Source: Candidatus Hydrothermus pacificus (GTDB lineage: Bacteria; Hydrothermota; Hydrothermia; Hydrothermales; Hydrothermaceae). From it: a DNA stretch of 64,000 nt. The notes under the pieces are model-generated. The model saw nothing but the letters and a program-made list of their open reading frames with translations, was not told the origin of the DNA and made no database searches. Shown here piece by piece: positions 53,093-61,687 of the stretch (positions are counted from its first letter, which is position 1; each line of letters opens with the position of its first letter). The position numbers and the translations under genes were made by a program. The DNA is taken from positions 108,931 to 172,930 of the forward strand of contig MTOH01000018.1 of assembly GCA_002011615.1 (NCBI GenBank). The letters are read 5' to 3'.

Positions 53093-53122
53093 TTGATTTA
53101 ATATAAAATAAATCAATATAAT
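53093..53122 (+). promoter_or_regulatory. promoter of GT4 gene at 53130, predicted leaderless
   Basis: TTGATT (53093-53098), 18 nt and TATAAT (53117-53122), 7 nt before the ATG at 53130. No Shine-Dalgarno is present. Confidence 0.6.
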
Positions 53123-53129
53123 TTATAAG

Positions 53130-54296
53130 ATGTTAAAAATACTTTATGTATCACCTTATTTTCCTTATTACAGCAAGGGGGGTGGTGGTGCCCTTTCTTT
53201 CAATAGAATTAAAAGTCTTTCAAAATTTGCAAAGGTGGATTTACTTTTTTTAACAAACGAAAAAAACTTTGACAGATACGAAAAAGAATTAAAAAACATT
53301 GTCAGAGAGTTTGATTATGTTATTAATAAAAACTCTGATTCAATTAAAAATATATTTTTATATTTTCCATTCAAGTCATTAAAAGAATCTTTTGTTTTCT
53401 CAAAAAAATTTGTAAAAATTTTAAAAGAAAAAATTTCTCAAAATAAATATGATATAATATGGTTTAATCACGAAAGAACATTTCAATACTCCAATTATAT
53501 AAAACCAGCTAAAAAAATAGTGGAACTTCATGACGCAACTTCAGAAAGGCACAAAAAGATATTCTTAAAAACCAGGAATCCTTTTTTAAAGATAATTCAT
53601 ATATACGAGTTCTTCAAACTAAAAAATATTGAAAGAAAAATAATCAGGTTCTCGAACGGAGTTATTGTAACTACAGAGGAAGAAAAACAAAAATTACATA
53701 ACAAAAGAAAGGTGTATGCTTTCGCATTCTGCCCTGATATAAAACACCCAGACCCTGATTCCAGAAAAGAAAAAATCATTCTTTACATGGGTGATTTAAG
53801 TTATTTCCCCAATGTGGATGCGCTTTTTTACTTCGTCAATAATATATTTCCACATATTAAAGAAAAAATTAGAGATATTAAGTTCTGGATCGCAGGAGTT
53901 TCAGAAAATGAAAAAATAAGAAGACTGCATGATGGTAAAAATATATTTTTTAAAGGATTTATACCATCCCTTGATGAATTGCATTCAAAGGTGAAAGTTC
54001 TTGTGGTTCCTCTCAGACTCGGAACAGGAATTAGAATAAAAATTCTTGAAGCAATGGCAAGAAGGATTCCTGTGGTCTCAACAAAAATTGGATGCGAAGG
54101 AATAAAGGGTTTAAAAAACAGAGTCAACATAATGCTAGCAGATGAGCCATTGGAATTTGCGAAATCAACAGTGGAATTACTGAGAAACGATGAACTTGCT
54201 CAAAAAATATCAGAAGGTGGGTTTGATATTATAAAAAAATATTATTCAGAAGAAAAATTACAAGAAATAGTAAAAGATATACTCAATTCAAATTGA
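53130..54296 (+). CDS. GT4-family glycosyltransferase
   Basis: This 388-residue protein starts KILYVSPYFPYYSKGGGGALSF and has ILYMGDLSYFPNVDALFYFVNNI, KFWIAGVSENEKI, FKGFIPSLDELHSKVKVLVVPLRLGTGIRIKILEAMARRIPVVSTKIG. The arrangement and the LGTGIRIKILEAMA donor loop are the same as in the gene at 33061, so these are paralogues. It overlaps the next GT4 gene by 4 nt. Sugar unknown. Confidence 0.87.
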   Translation: MLKILYVSPYFPYYSKGGGGALSFNRIKSLSKFAKVDLLFLTNEKNFDRYEKELKNIVREFDYVINKNSDSIKNIFLYFPFKSLKESFVFSKKFVKILKEKISQNKYDIIWFNHERTFQYSNYIKPAKKIVELHDATSERHKKIFLKTRNPFLKIIHIYEFFKLKNIERKIIRFSNGVIVTTEEEKQKLHNKRKVYAFAFCPDIKHPDPDSRKEKIILYMGDLSYFPNVDALFYFVNNIFPHIKEKIRDIKFWIAGVSENEKIRRLHDGKNIFFKGFIPSLDELHSKVKVLVVPLRLGTGIRIKILEAMARRIPVVSTKIGCEGIKGLKNRVNIMLADEPLEFAKSTVELLRNDELAQKISEGGFDIIKKYYSEEKLQEIVKDILNSN

Positions 54297-55474
54297 AAAA
54301 ACTGAACCTTCTATCCATCTCCTTCTCTTATGAAGAAGGAGGAGCCGAAAAATCCCTAAAAAATCTTGTCACAGAGTTAAAAAAGAAAGGAATAAATATT
54401 TTCCTTTTCACCTCGCCATCTTTAAAGGATTTTTATAAAGAGAAAAATATAAATATTTATTTAATCCCCTTTTCCCCTTCAATGAATTTTTTTATAAAGA
54501 TTGGAAAAATAAAATTATTGAATATCCATTCTTTTCTGAGAAGGTTTTTTGTTGTCATAAATTATTCATGGCAAATAAGTATATTCTGTAAAAAAAGGAA
54601 AATTGACATTATACACATAAACGACTTTAAAGGCGGTATTTTTATACCTTTGTTAAAACTTTTAACCCATTCGAAAATAGTCTGGCATATAAGAGATTTA
54701 TTTGCATGGGAATCAAAAATTAAAAAATATTATTACAAAGTTCTCGGCAGTTTTACAGACCTTTTAATAACCATTTCTCCTCTTACACAAAAAATGGTAA
54801 AAGATATGGGGTTTAATAATGCAAAATTGATATACAATATAATAGAGATAAAACCCTTAGATATAAGCAAAAAAAAGGCAAGGAAAATTCTAAAAATACC
54901 CGAGGATAAATTTGTAATAGCTTATATAGGAAGGATTTCAAAAGAAAAAGAAATCGAAAATTTGATAGAAGCCATCCGGATTGTAAAAGAAAAAATTAAA
55001 AATTTGCTTTGTTTAATAGTTGGAGAAGATTTTAAGGGGGGTGGAGAAAAAGAAAGACTTTTTAAAATTGTTGAAAAAAAAGGCTTAAAAGATTATGTAA
55101 AATTTACAGGATGGCAGAAAAATATTGAATATTATTATTCTGCTCTGGATCTTTTTGTTCATCCAAGAGAAAAAACTTATGAACCCTTAGGAAGAACATT
55201 TATTGAAGCAATGTTCTATGGCACACCCATTCTTGGAACAAATATTTTATCCTGGCTTATAAAGGACAGAGAAAACGGATTTATTGGAGAAGAAGGTTAT
55301 AAAGGTCTTGCAAGTAAAATAATAGAGTTATATGAAAAAAAAGAATTATTAAAAACAGTATCTGAAAACGCAAAAAAATTTGCTGAAGAAAATTTTAAAA
55401 AAGAAAATTTATTAAAAGAATTTCAAACAACATTTGAAAAATTAAAAAGAAAAAACTTAAAATTAACATCATGA
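54293..55474 (+). CDS. GT4-family glycosyltransferase
   Basis: This 393-residue protein starts with KKLNLLSISFSYEEGGAEKSLKNL and has FVIAYIGRISKEKEIENLIEAI, LIVGEDFKGGGEKERLF, YVKFTGWQKNIEYYYSALDLFVHPREKTYEPLGRTFIEAMFYGTPILGTN, with the E-x7-E as EPLGRTFIE. It is a normal GT4 of about 390 residues. The initiation codon appears to be a TTG (54293-54295) in a 4-nt overlap with the upstream gene. It overlaps the OPT transporter gene by 4 nt, marking the end of the polysaccharide genes. Confidence 0.87.
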   Translation: MKKLNLLSISFSYEEGGAEKSLKNLVTELKKKGINIFLFTSPSLKDFYKEKNINIYLIPFSPSMNFFIKIGKIKLLNIHSFLRRFFVVINYSWQISIFCKKRKIDIIHINDFKGGIFIPLLKLLTHSKIVWHIRDLFAWESKIKKYYYKVLGSFTDLLITISPLTQKMVKDMGFNNAKLIYNIIEIKPLDISKKKARKILKIPEDKFVIAYIGRISKEKEIENLIEAIRIVKEKIKNLLCLIVGEDFKGGGEKERLFKIVEKKGLKDYVKFTGWQKNIEYYYSALDLFVHPREKTYEPLGRTFIEAMFYGTPILGTNILSWLIKDRENGFIGEEGYKGLASKIIELYEKKELLKTVSENAKKFAEENFKKENLLKEFQTTFEKLKRKNLKLTS

Positions 55475-57189
55475 AAGAATTTACGGTTAAAGCAATTATT
55501 CTGGGTGTTTTTCTCGCAATCGTTTTCGGTGCCGCGAATGCATATCTGGGTCTTAAAATGGGAATGACCGTATCTGCATCAATACCCGCAGCAGTTATCT
55601 CAATGGCAATCTTAAGGGGAATTTTAAGAAGGGGAAATATTTTAGAAAACAATATTGTCCAGACAATTGCATCAGCAGGTGAATCCCTTGCAGCAGGAGT
55701 TATATTCACAGTGCCTGCCCTTATAATGCTCGGTTTGAATGTCAATATATTTTATATATTCCTCGTATCCCTTACAGGCGGAGTTCTCGGGGTTTTGCTC
55801 ATGATTCTTGTAAGGAAAAGGTTCATTGAAGACGAAGATAAAATTTTACCATATCCAGAAGGAAGGGCATGTGCAGAGGTCTTAAGGGCTGGTGATGAGG
55901 GTGGTGAAAAGGCAAAAAATGTTTTTATAGGGATAATTCTGGGATTTTTATACAAATTCTTCGCCTTAGGATTTCACTTTTTTAAAGATGTTATTGACTT
56001 TTTATTTAAAATAAAATCAAGACTTCAACTATCCTTTGACAACTCACCGGCACTTTTAGGAGTTGGATTTATACTGGGCTTGAGAATTTCCTTTCTGGTT
56101 ATGGCAGGTGGACTTCTCGGCTGGTTCGGAATAATGCCCTTGATACAGACATTTTTGCCCCAGGCAAAGGATTTAATGCCTATTGAAATATGGGATAAAT
56201 ATATAAGATACATAGGAGCAGGAGGTGTTCTTGCAGGAGGTATAATAAGTTTTGCAAGGTCAATGATTTCTCTGTTCTCAAAAGGCAAAATATCCTTAAA
56301 GGGGATTGTAACCCCAAAAGACCTGCCATTAAGTTTTGTTCTGATAGGCACTTTGATAGTTTATGTATTTATTTCTCTAATGCCCCAGTTCAAACAGAAT
56401 TTTATCTCAGGCATTTTCATAATAATTTTTGCATTTTTATTTGTAATAGTTTCTTCAAGAATAGTGGGAATAGTGGGCTCTTCCTCAAATCCAGTATCAG
56501 GAATGACAATAGCAACCCTTTTAATAATAAGTTTAATATTTGTGAAGATGGGGATGAAAGGAACAGCGGGTATAATAGCAGCACTTACAACAGGAGCAAT
56601 CGTATGTATTTCAGCAGCAATTGCGGGTGATACATCACAGGATTTGAAAACAGGATTTTTAGTAGGAGCAACCCCGAGACTTCAGCAAACAGGCGAATTC
56701 ATAGGGGTTTTTTTCTCTGCAGTTTTTATAGGATGGACATTATTTTTGCTCCACAAGGCATATACAATTGGCTCACAGGCACTTTCAGCACCACAGGCAA
56801 CCTTGATGAAACTCGTTGTGGAAGGGGTTTTTAAAGGGGGTATGCCCTGGGAACTCATAATTGCGGGAATAGCAATTGCTGTATCGGTTGAGCTCCTTGG
56901 AGTTCCTGCACTTCCCTTTGCTGTTGGTCTTTATCTTCCTCTGAGTCTATCAACAACAATAGGAGCTGGAGGTTTTATTTCCCATTTTATAAAGAAAAAA
57001 GATAAGGGAGTCCTTTTATCCTCAGGGCTTGTTGCAGGAGATGCACTTGCAGGAATTTTCATAGCAATTTTAATCGTTGCAGGTGTTGCAATACCTCATT
57101 TAAAATTGCCCTTTTTATCTGAATCACCATTTTTTGCATCGCTTTTTTTGATTTTACTTTCCCTTTTCCTCTTTTTCAGAAGTAAATAA
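55471..57189 (+). CDS. OPT-family oligopeptide/metal-chelate transporter
   Basis: This 572-residue membrane protein has 14-16 spans and the OPT-family N-terminus FTVKAIILGVFLAIVFGAANAYLGLKMGMTVSASIPAAV. NIVQTIASAGESLAAGV and the AGDTSQDLKTGFLVGATPRLQQTGEFIGV loop are also family-typical. OPT transporters take up peptides or metal-chelates. It overlaps the last glycosyltransferase by 4 nt and the lamin-tail gene by 1 nt, so it is in the same transcript. A functional link to the glycan genes is unproven. Confidence 0.93.
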   Translation: MKEFTVKAIILGVFLAIVFGAANAYLGLKMGMTVSASIPAAVISMAILRGILRRGNILENNIVQTIASAGESLAAGVIFTVPALIMLGLNVNIFYIFLVSLTGGVLGVLLMILVRKRFIEDEDKILPYPEGRACAEVLRAGDEGGEKAKNVFIGIILGFLYKFFALGFHFFKDVIDFLFKIKSRLQLSFDNSPALLGVGFILGLRISFLVMAGGLLGWFGIMPLIQTFLPQAKDLMPIEIWDKYIRYIGAGGVLAGGIISFARSMISLFSKGKISLKGIVTPKDLPLSFVLIGTLIVYVFISLMPQFKQNFISGIFIIIFAFLFVIVSSRIVGIVGSSSNPVSGMTIATLLIISLIFVKMGMKGTAGIIAALTTGAIVCISAAIAGDTSQDLKTGFLVGATPRLQQTGEFIGVFFSAVFIGWTLFLLHKAYTIGSQALSAPQATLMKLVVEGVFKGGMPWELIIAGIAIAVSVELLGVPALPFAVGLYLPLSLSTTIGAGGFISHFIKKKDKGVLLSSGLVAGDALAGIFIAILIVAGVAIPHLKLPFLSESPFFASLFLILLSLFLFFRSK

Positions 57190-58886
57190 TGCTTTTTGTC
57201 TTTCTGATTTCCCTGCCAGTAATTTCAGAGGTTATGTCAAATGTTAAGGGTTCTGATTCTCAGTCAGGTGGTGCTCCAGGAGACAGAAATGAATTCATAG
57301 AAATCTTCAACCCTTCAGACGATACAGTTGACCTTTCAGAATATAAAATTACGGATTTTGATGCAACCGATGATATAGTTCCATGGACAGATGACTCAAT
57401 ATTTTTATATTATCCTGATGTTAAGACAAACACAACAAAAATTCCCCCAAAAAGTTTTGCCCTGATTTTAGACCCTGAATATCTTGAAGAAGGCGACGGA
57501 ACATATGTGCGGGTTTATGATTTTCCTGAAGGAACGGTTATTTTAACCGTGGGAAATACAACAATAGGTGATGGACTTTCAACAAGCGACCCCATAGCCT
57601 TAATCTCTCCGTCAAATGACACGGTAAGCACATACGGAACACCCTTTAATCCTGATGATTCACTTCCTTTATCACCTGATGATGGTATTTCTGTTGAAAG
57701 ATTAAACCTTGAAGGACCTGATTCATTATTCAACTGGGCTTTTTCAGAGGATTCAACAGGTTCAACCCCCGGAAGGGAAAACTCGGTTAAATTTTTACCC
57801 GACCTTTTAATAAACTCAAAAAGCATAGTCATAACACCTGCTTTTCCAGAGGAAAACAAAAACTTTGAGATATTTGTAAAATTCTATAACAGTGGATTTG
57901 ACACCTTAAAGGATATAAAAATTTATCTTGAAATAGAAAACTTTTATGAAGATTCCGTATATTTTCCTGGAATTTTAATTTATAAGGATTCTGGAATTGT
58001 TGAGTTTGAAATTCCTGGACTTTCAAAGGGCACTTATAGGGGGTTCGCTTACGGAAAATCAATTTATGATACCGATACATCAAACAATTCTGCAAGATTT
58101 AACATATTTGTCTCCTTAAAACCACTTTTCATAACAGAAATAATGTATAATTCTGAATACGAATGGATTGAGATATACAATGCATATAATGACACACTCG
58201 ATATAAGTAATTTCGGTATATCCGATGAAAATAAAGTAATAAAAAGATGGGATAATTTTAAAATAAATCCCTATGAATATGCCGTTATAATAAAAAAATG
58301 GGCTGATACCTTATATCTTTTCCCAAAATTCGGGAGATTTAAGTGTATTGCACCAGGAGAAGAGTTTTACTCCTTAAACAATTTAGAGGATATCGTATTT
58401 CTCTATGACTCAAAGAAAAATGTAATTGATTCTGTTCCCTATGAGAATATATGGGGAGGAGGAGTTGATACATCCCTTGAGAGAAAAGGAATTGATTTTC
58501 CATCGGATGAAAGATTTTCATGGAGTTCTTCAATTTCAGAAAATGGTGCAACACCGGGTAAAGAAAATTCAATAACAGAAAAAATATTTCCTGAAAAAAG
58601 ATATGTTTATCTTTCCGGCAAGATATTCCGCCCTGAAAATGACTTAAAATTATATATAAATCCTCCGTATAACCTCACAGAACTCACTATATTCCTCTTT
58701 GACGCAAAGGGAAGATTAAGGGAAAAAATATTTGATAATTATATAATTTCAGCAAAAAGGGTTTATAATTTATCACAGATTATAAAGGAAAGAAAAGCAG
58801 GACTTTATATAATTTATGTTGAGATGAAGGAAAAAGATGGTAAAAGAAAAGAGATTAAAAAACTTCCCTTTGCGATATGGAGGTGA
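57189..58886 (+). CDS. secreted lamin-tail-domain (LTD) protein
   Basis: This 565-residue exoprotein has a signal peptide of about 12-14 residues (MLFVFLISLPVIS). The first LTD is at about 13-200 (SEVMSNVKGSDS...EFIEIFNPSDDTVDLSEYKI...). A CARDB-like beta segment follows at about 200-310 (PDLLINSKSI...FVKFYNSGFDTLKDI...DTDTSNNSARF). A second LTD is at about 314-455 (ITEIMYNSEYEWIEIYNAYNDTLDISNFGI...). The C-terminal 100 residues resemble a weakened FlgD-like sorting domain, without its PNP and GIYLYR parts. LTDs are common on cell-surface proteins of this kind of bacterium. Role unknown. Confidence 0.82.
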   Translation: MLFVFLISLPVISEVMSNVKGSDSQSGGAPGDRNEFIEIFNPSDDTVDLSEYKITDFDATDDIVPWTDDSIFLYYPDVKTNTTKIPPKSFALILDPEYLEEGDGTYVRVYDFPEGTVILTVGNTTIGDGLSTSDPIALISPSNDTVSTYGTPFNPDDSLPLSPDDGISVERLNLEGPDSLFNWAFSEDSTGSTPGRENSVKFLPDLLINSKSIVITPAFPEENKNFEIFVKFYNSGFDTLKDIKIYLEIENFYEDSVYFPGILIYKDSGIVEFEIPGLSKGTYRGFAYGKSIYDTDTSNNSARFNIFVSLKPLFITEIMYNSEYEWIEIYNAYNDTLDISNFGISDENKVIKRWDNFKINPYEYAVIIKKWADTLYLFPKFGRFKCIAPGEEFYSLNNLEDIVFLYDSKKNVIDSVPYENIWGGGVDTSLERKGIDFPSDERFSWSSSISENGATPGKENSITEKIFPEKRYVYLSGKIFRPENDLKLYINPPYNLTELTIFLFDAKGRLREKIFDNYIISAKRVYNLSQIIKERKAGLYIIYVEMKEKDGKRKEIKKLPFAIWR

Positions 58887-58937
58887 ATTCACATTTTATT
58901 GCGTAAACATAGATAAAAAATTTAACTCATATTTAAA

Positions 58938-58967
58938 TTGACATACCCCCCCTCGATTCTTTATAAT
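58938..58967 (+). promoter_or_regulatory. strong promoter of the lipoprotein gene at 59 kb
   Basis: TTGACA (58938-58943), 18 nt including a C7 run, and TATAAT (58962-58967). Both boxes are perfect. The leader of about 24 nt contains AGGAGGG (58986-58992), 5 nt before an ATG at 58998. Confidence 0.75.
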
Positions 58968-58997
58968 TAATTTTGAAAAATCTATAGGAGGGTTAAA

Positions 58998-59015
58998 ATG
59001 AGGGATAAAAAATGA
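58998..59015 (+). other. five-codon leader frame overlapping the lipoprotein start
   Basis: ATG 58998, ideally spaced from AGGAGGG, opens MRDKK and ends at TGA 59013-59015, overlapping the ATG at 59012 (ATGA). The frame shift occurs in a run of six A. With seven A the leader would join the next frame as MRDKKMIIVGIIIVTGC, a classic lipoprotein signal with a basic N-terminus. It may be a translational-coupling leader, a slippage site, a mutation or a sequencing error. Confidence 0.5.
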
Positions 59016-60589
59016 TAATAGTGGGGATAATCATTGTAACAGGATGTAAAAAAGTGGGTAGACTGGAGAATCTCTTTACTCACGCGATAAATAAACCTCA
59101 GCGCTATATTCTTTCAAAAAATGGGTATAACTTTCATTACCTCACATTTATTGAGAAAGAAACTCAAAGCGGAAATTGTTATTTTGGAAAAGATGTTTCT
59201 CTTCTAACTTTATCTACCATAAAAAGATGGGCAAATCAGGGATTCGGAAATTTCACACCTCCTCCGAGAAGAAATGCATTTATAAACAAAATTGAAGCAG
59301 TGATAAACCAGATTGAAAAGGGTGCATATAACGCTGCAGGGAATAAGATGGCAAATGATATAATTCCTTTTATGGAATTAAGTGTGACAGGCCCTTTCAG
59401 AAATACCTTTGGACTTTTACTGGAAAGTTCACTCATTGGTATGATACAGGCAGAAGATACAATAGAAGTTGATATTTCTTATGAGAGTCTTTTTAATGCA
59501 AATCCTTACAGTTTGCAGGAAATTCACGCGATAATTTGTAAACCCGGTGCTTTTGTATGTGAAGTAATTGTACCAATGCCCTCTCTTGAAGATTCTCTCC
59601 AGACACTCTCATGCGCTCTTGCTATGGGACTGGAGGATAGAGAGAACAGGGAAATCCTCCATAAATATCTCACAAATTCTCCATATAATGAACACAAAAT
59701 CTTTCTTAAAGATTATATAAATGAAATAAGGAGTGATGGTAACCCAATAGTTACCACAATGTCCATTTCATCAGGATATACTACCGATTATTTGGAAGGT
59801 CTCACTCAAAATCATCCGGAAATTGCGATTCATTTTCCTGATACTTCTCATTATGTAGAATGGACAAATAGTTATAAAACTTGTGTACCATGGGTCACAT
59901 ATGTTCCTCCATTTATGAGTGATACAGAAGTAACCCGGCTCACCGGGTTTGTTTATAACGGTGAAAATACTTTTATAGATGGGAAAACTCCACCGGATTA
60001 TCCTGTACTCATAATCACACCTGAGCCACCAGAAAGTATCTCTGAGACAGAAATACCAGCAGAATTACCTGAAGTATCGGGAGAAAGAGGAAATTCTAGA
60101 ATTTTAGTAAGAGTGATGCATATTTACAAAAAATGTGAACCTTGGTGGTTAGGAGCTATGGAAATCTATACGGCAGTTTTTCATGAAAATATATATTGGT
60201 CAAATGTCGTACCTTATTATAACCAACACAAAGAACTTCGAGGTTGTCCTGGAGTCACAACAAAAGATTTGAGGGGAGTGGATAAAAGGTGTAAAAGATA
60301 TAGAATCTATGGAAAACCTTCCCCAACCTGTGGAAACCCTGATAAAAGAGGCAAATCTGCTTATAATTATTATATTCCACCGTCAGGATTAGGTAGATAC
60401 GATATGGTGGTTTTAGAAGACGATGGCTGGGGAGATGAGGATGACTGGTTAGGTCGTGTTTCAATTACAAAAGTATGGTATGGTGGTGGCTGTTCATCCT
60501 GCAATCCTGCACCTTGTCTTCCACTTATTACCGAACCGGGGGGAAGGTATAAGACAAAAGTTTATTACTATTATAACTGGGTTCCTTAA
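59012..60589 (+). CDS. unrecognised lipoprotein with cysteine-rich C-terminus
   Basis: This 525-residue protein has a hydrophobic leader and lipobox-like VTGC (Cys13 from this start). I do not recognise a family. The N-terminal half (about 30-330) looks globular. A proline/glutamate-rich linker (TPEPPESISETEIPAELPE) follows near 345-365. The C-terminal 155 residues contain paired tryptophans and many cysteines, including RGCPGVT, CKRY, PSPTCGN and GGGCSSCNPAPC, with an acidic DDGWGDEDDWLG loop that could bind calcium. It is followed 12 nt later by a barrel-like protein, suggesting an outer-surface partner pair. The true N-terminus is uncertain (see 58998). Confidence 0.65.
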   Translation: MIIVGIIIVTGCKKVGRLENLFTHAINKPQRYILSKNGYNFHYLTFIEKETQSGNCYFGKDVSLLTLSTIKRWANQGFGNFTPPPRRNAFINKIEAVINQIEKGAYNAAGNKMANDIIPFMELSVTGPFRNTFGLLLESSLIGMIQAEDTIEVDISYESLFNANPYSLQEIHAIICKPGAFVCEVIVPMPSLEDSLQTLSCALAMGLEDRENREILHKYLTNSPYNEHKIFLKDYINEIRSDGNPIVTTMSISSGYTTDYLEGLTQNHPEIAIHFPDTSHYVEWTNSYKTCVPWVTYVPPFMSDTEVTRLTGFVYNGENTFIDGKTPPDYPVLIITPEPPESISETEIPAELPEVSGERGNSRILVRVMHIYKKCEPWWLGAMEIYTAVFHENIYWSNVVPYYNQHKELRGCPGVTTKDLRGVDKRCKRYRIYGKPSPTCGNPDKRGKSAYNYYIPPSGLGRYDMVVLEDDGWGDEDDWLGRVSITKVWYGGGCSSCNPAPCLPLITEPGGRYKTKVYYYYNWVP

Positions 60590-60601
60590 AAAGGTGGGAA
60601 G

Positions 60602-61114
60602 ATGATTGTACTTTTTCTTTTTTCTTTAAGCATAAATTATTTTTATGGATGGAAATGGTATGATTATGCACAGGAACTTTCCTACTCTTCCTACATTAAA
60701 CACGAAATAGAAATAAAATTTGCGGGGATTTCTTCTGAATTGAAATGGGAGTACATGAATGTGAAGGATGGACTCGGAGATACACCTCCTTTTGTATGGG
60801 GAGGGCATGAGCATATATTTACCACAGGGGTGTGTAGGTCTTTTGAATTTAGAGGAATTCAATTTGAACCGGGTTTAAATTTTGGAAGTTTTACTTTGAG
60901 TTTTAACAGTTATCTCCCACTTGTAGATACTGACTATTTTATTTCTCTTATTCTTTCCCCCTCCCTTCAGATTAGGAAAGAAATTCCTAAAACCAATTTA
61001 ATAGCGGGACTTACTTTTTCCTTTTATCTCCCGATTGCTTTGTTTAAAAAAGACCTTTATCAAAACCATCTTTTTACATTATATTTTGACCTCGGTTTTA
61101 AGGTAAAGAAATAA
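60602..61114 (+). CDS. predicted outer-membrane beta-barrel protein
   Basis: This 170-residue product starts with a hydrophobic leader (MIVLFLFSLSINYFYG). Alternating-residue strands follow (IEIKFAGISSELKWEYMN, FRGIQFEPGLNFGSFTLSFNSYL, YFISLILSPSLQI, NLIAGLTFSFYLPI, LFTLYFDLGFKVKK). Small 8-stranded barrels have this size and a strand-ending aromatic pattern, though the final residues are KK rather than the usual aromatic. It lies 12 nt after the lipoprotein gene and is probably co-expressed. No family assigned. Confidence 0.55.
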   Translation: MIVLFLFSLSINYFYGWKWYDYAQELSYSSYIKHEIEIKFAGISSELKWEYMNVKDGLGDTPPFVWGGHEHIFTTGVCRSFEFRGIQFEPGLNFGSFTLSFNSYLPLVDTDYFISLILSPSLQIRKEIPKTNLIAGLTFSFYLPIALFKKDLYQNHLFTLYFDLGFKVKK

Positions 61115-61407
61115 AACATTCCGTAAATATCTTATTCATTCATAAAATTCATCATCACCTCTTTTACCTATCCACGAGATTCTGAACATCCATACTTTAT
61201 AAATATATTCTTAAGAAAAAAGGAAGCTCCCTGTAGGCTTATATAAAAATCCAGCTTTGGTTAGAAAAAATAAAAAAATACTCTCCTCTCAGGGTAAGTT
61301 GGGATTAAATCTATTTTGGGTTAGATTTTTGATGAGACAACTCGTAAATTTCAAAATAACGAATAATTACTTTATAATAAAAAATAAATTTTAAGAAGGA
61401 AAGTTGT
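61115..61407. other. intergenic region, no gene recognised
   Basis: This stretch of 293 nt is AT-rich, with no credible open frame, tRNA-like fold or clear terminator. A TATAAT at 61373-61378 and AGAAGGA just before 61408 may serve the hicB gene, but no -35 box is evident. Short imperfect repeats (GGGATTAAATCTATTTTGGG and similar) occur near 61309-61330 without a clear structure. Confidence 0.4.
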
Positions 61408-61641
61408 ATGCCAAAGCATGTTATAAAAGCATTTGTTTATAAAGGAGAAAAGTATTATGTAGCGGAGTGTCTTGAAATCCCTGTAGTTACTCAAGGAAAA
61501 ACTCTGGAGGAAGTATTAAGAAACCTCCAAGAAGCGGTGAGTTTACATATAGAGGGGAAAGACCTTAGAGAATATGACCTTGTAGAAAAACCTTTTATTC
61601 TGGTAACAATAGAACTCGAGACCTTAGATGTCAAAACTTAA
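61408..61641 (+). CDS. hicB: HicB-family antitoxin
   Basis: This 77-residue protein has the partial RNase-H-like HicB fold: IKAFVYKGEKYYVAECLEIPVVTQGKTLEEVLRNLQEAVSLHIEG. This is the standard 'YVAECLE.pV.TQG.TleEal.Nl.EA...y.e' pattern. In intact systems hicB overlaps a hicA toxin gene just downstream; here hicA is reduced to 19 codons. The N-terminal fold binds the toxin and DNA binding is usually in a C-terminal part; this short type lacks one. With its partner gone it is likely a relic or an orphan antitoxin. Confidence 0.9.
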   Translation: MPKHVIKAFVYKGEKYYVAECLEIPVVTQGKTLEEVLRNLQEAVSLHIEGKDLREYDLVEKPFILVTIELETLDVKT

Positions 61642-61687
61642 GAGACTATCCGGAGAAAAGGTTATCAACATACTAAGGGAACAATGA
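61628..61687 (+). pseudogene. hicA: hicA toxin remnant (19 codons)
   Basis: ATG 61628 lies 14 nt before the hicB stop, the typical hicB-hicA overlap. The codons read MSKLKRLSGEKVINILREQ, then TGA 61685-61687. This matches the conserved start of HicA (MSKLKRLSGkeVikiLek.GF...). The rest of the dsRNA-binding fold, including the catalytic histidine in the QrGSH segment, is missing. The murA ATG (61684) lies in the last codon, so a deletion ran from hicA codon 19 or 20 into the murA upstream region. The AAGGGA that serves murA is inside the remnant. Confidence 0.75.

Noticed and set aside
61115-61407. Possible ncRNA or tRNA in the gap before hicB
   Set aside because: No cloverleaf, CCA end or stable stem could be drawn.
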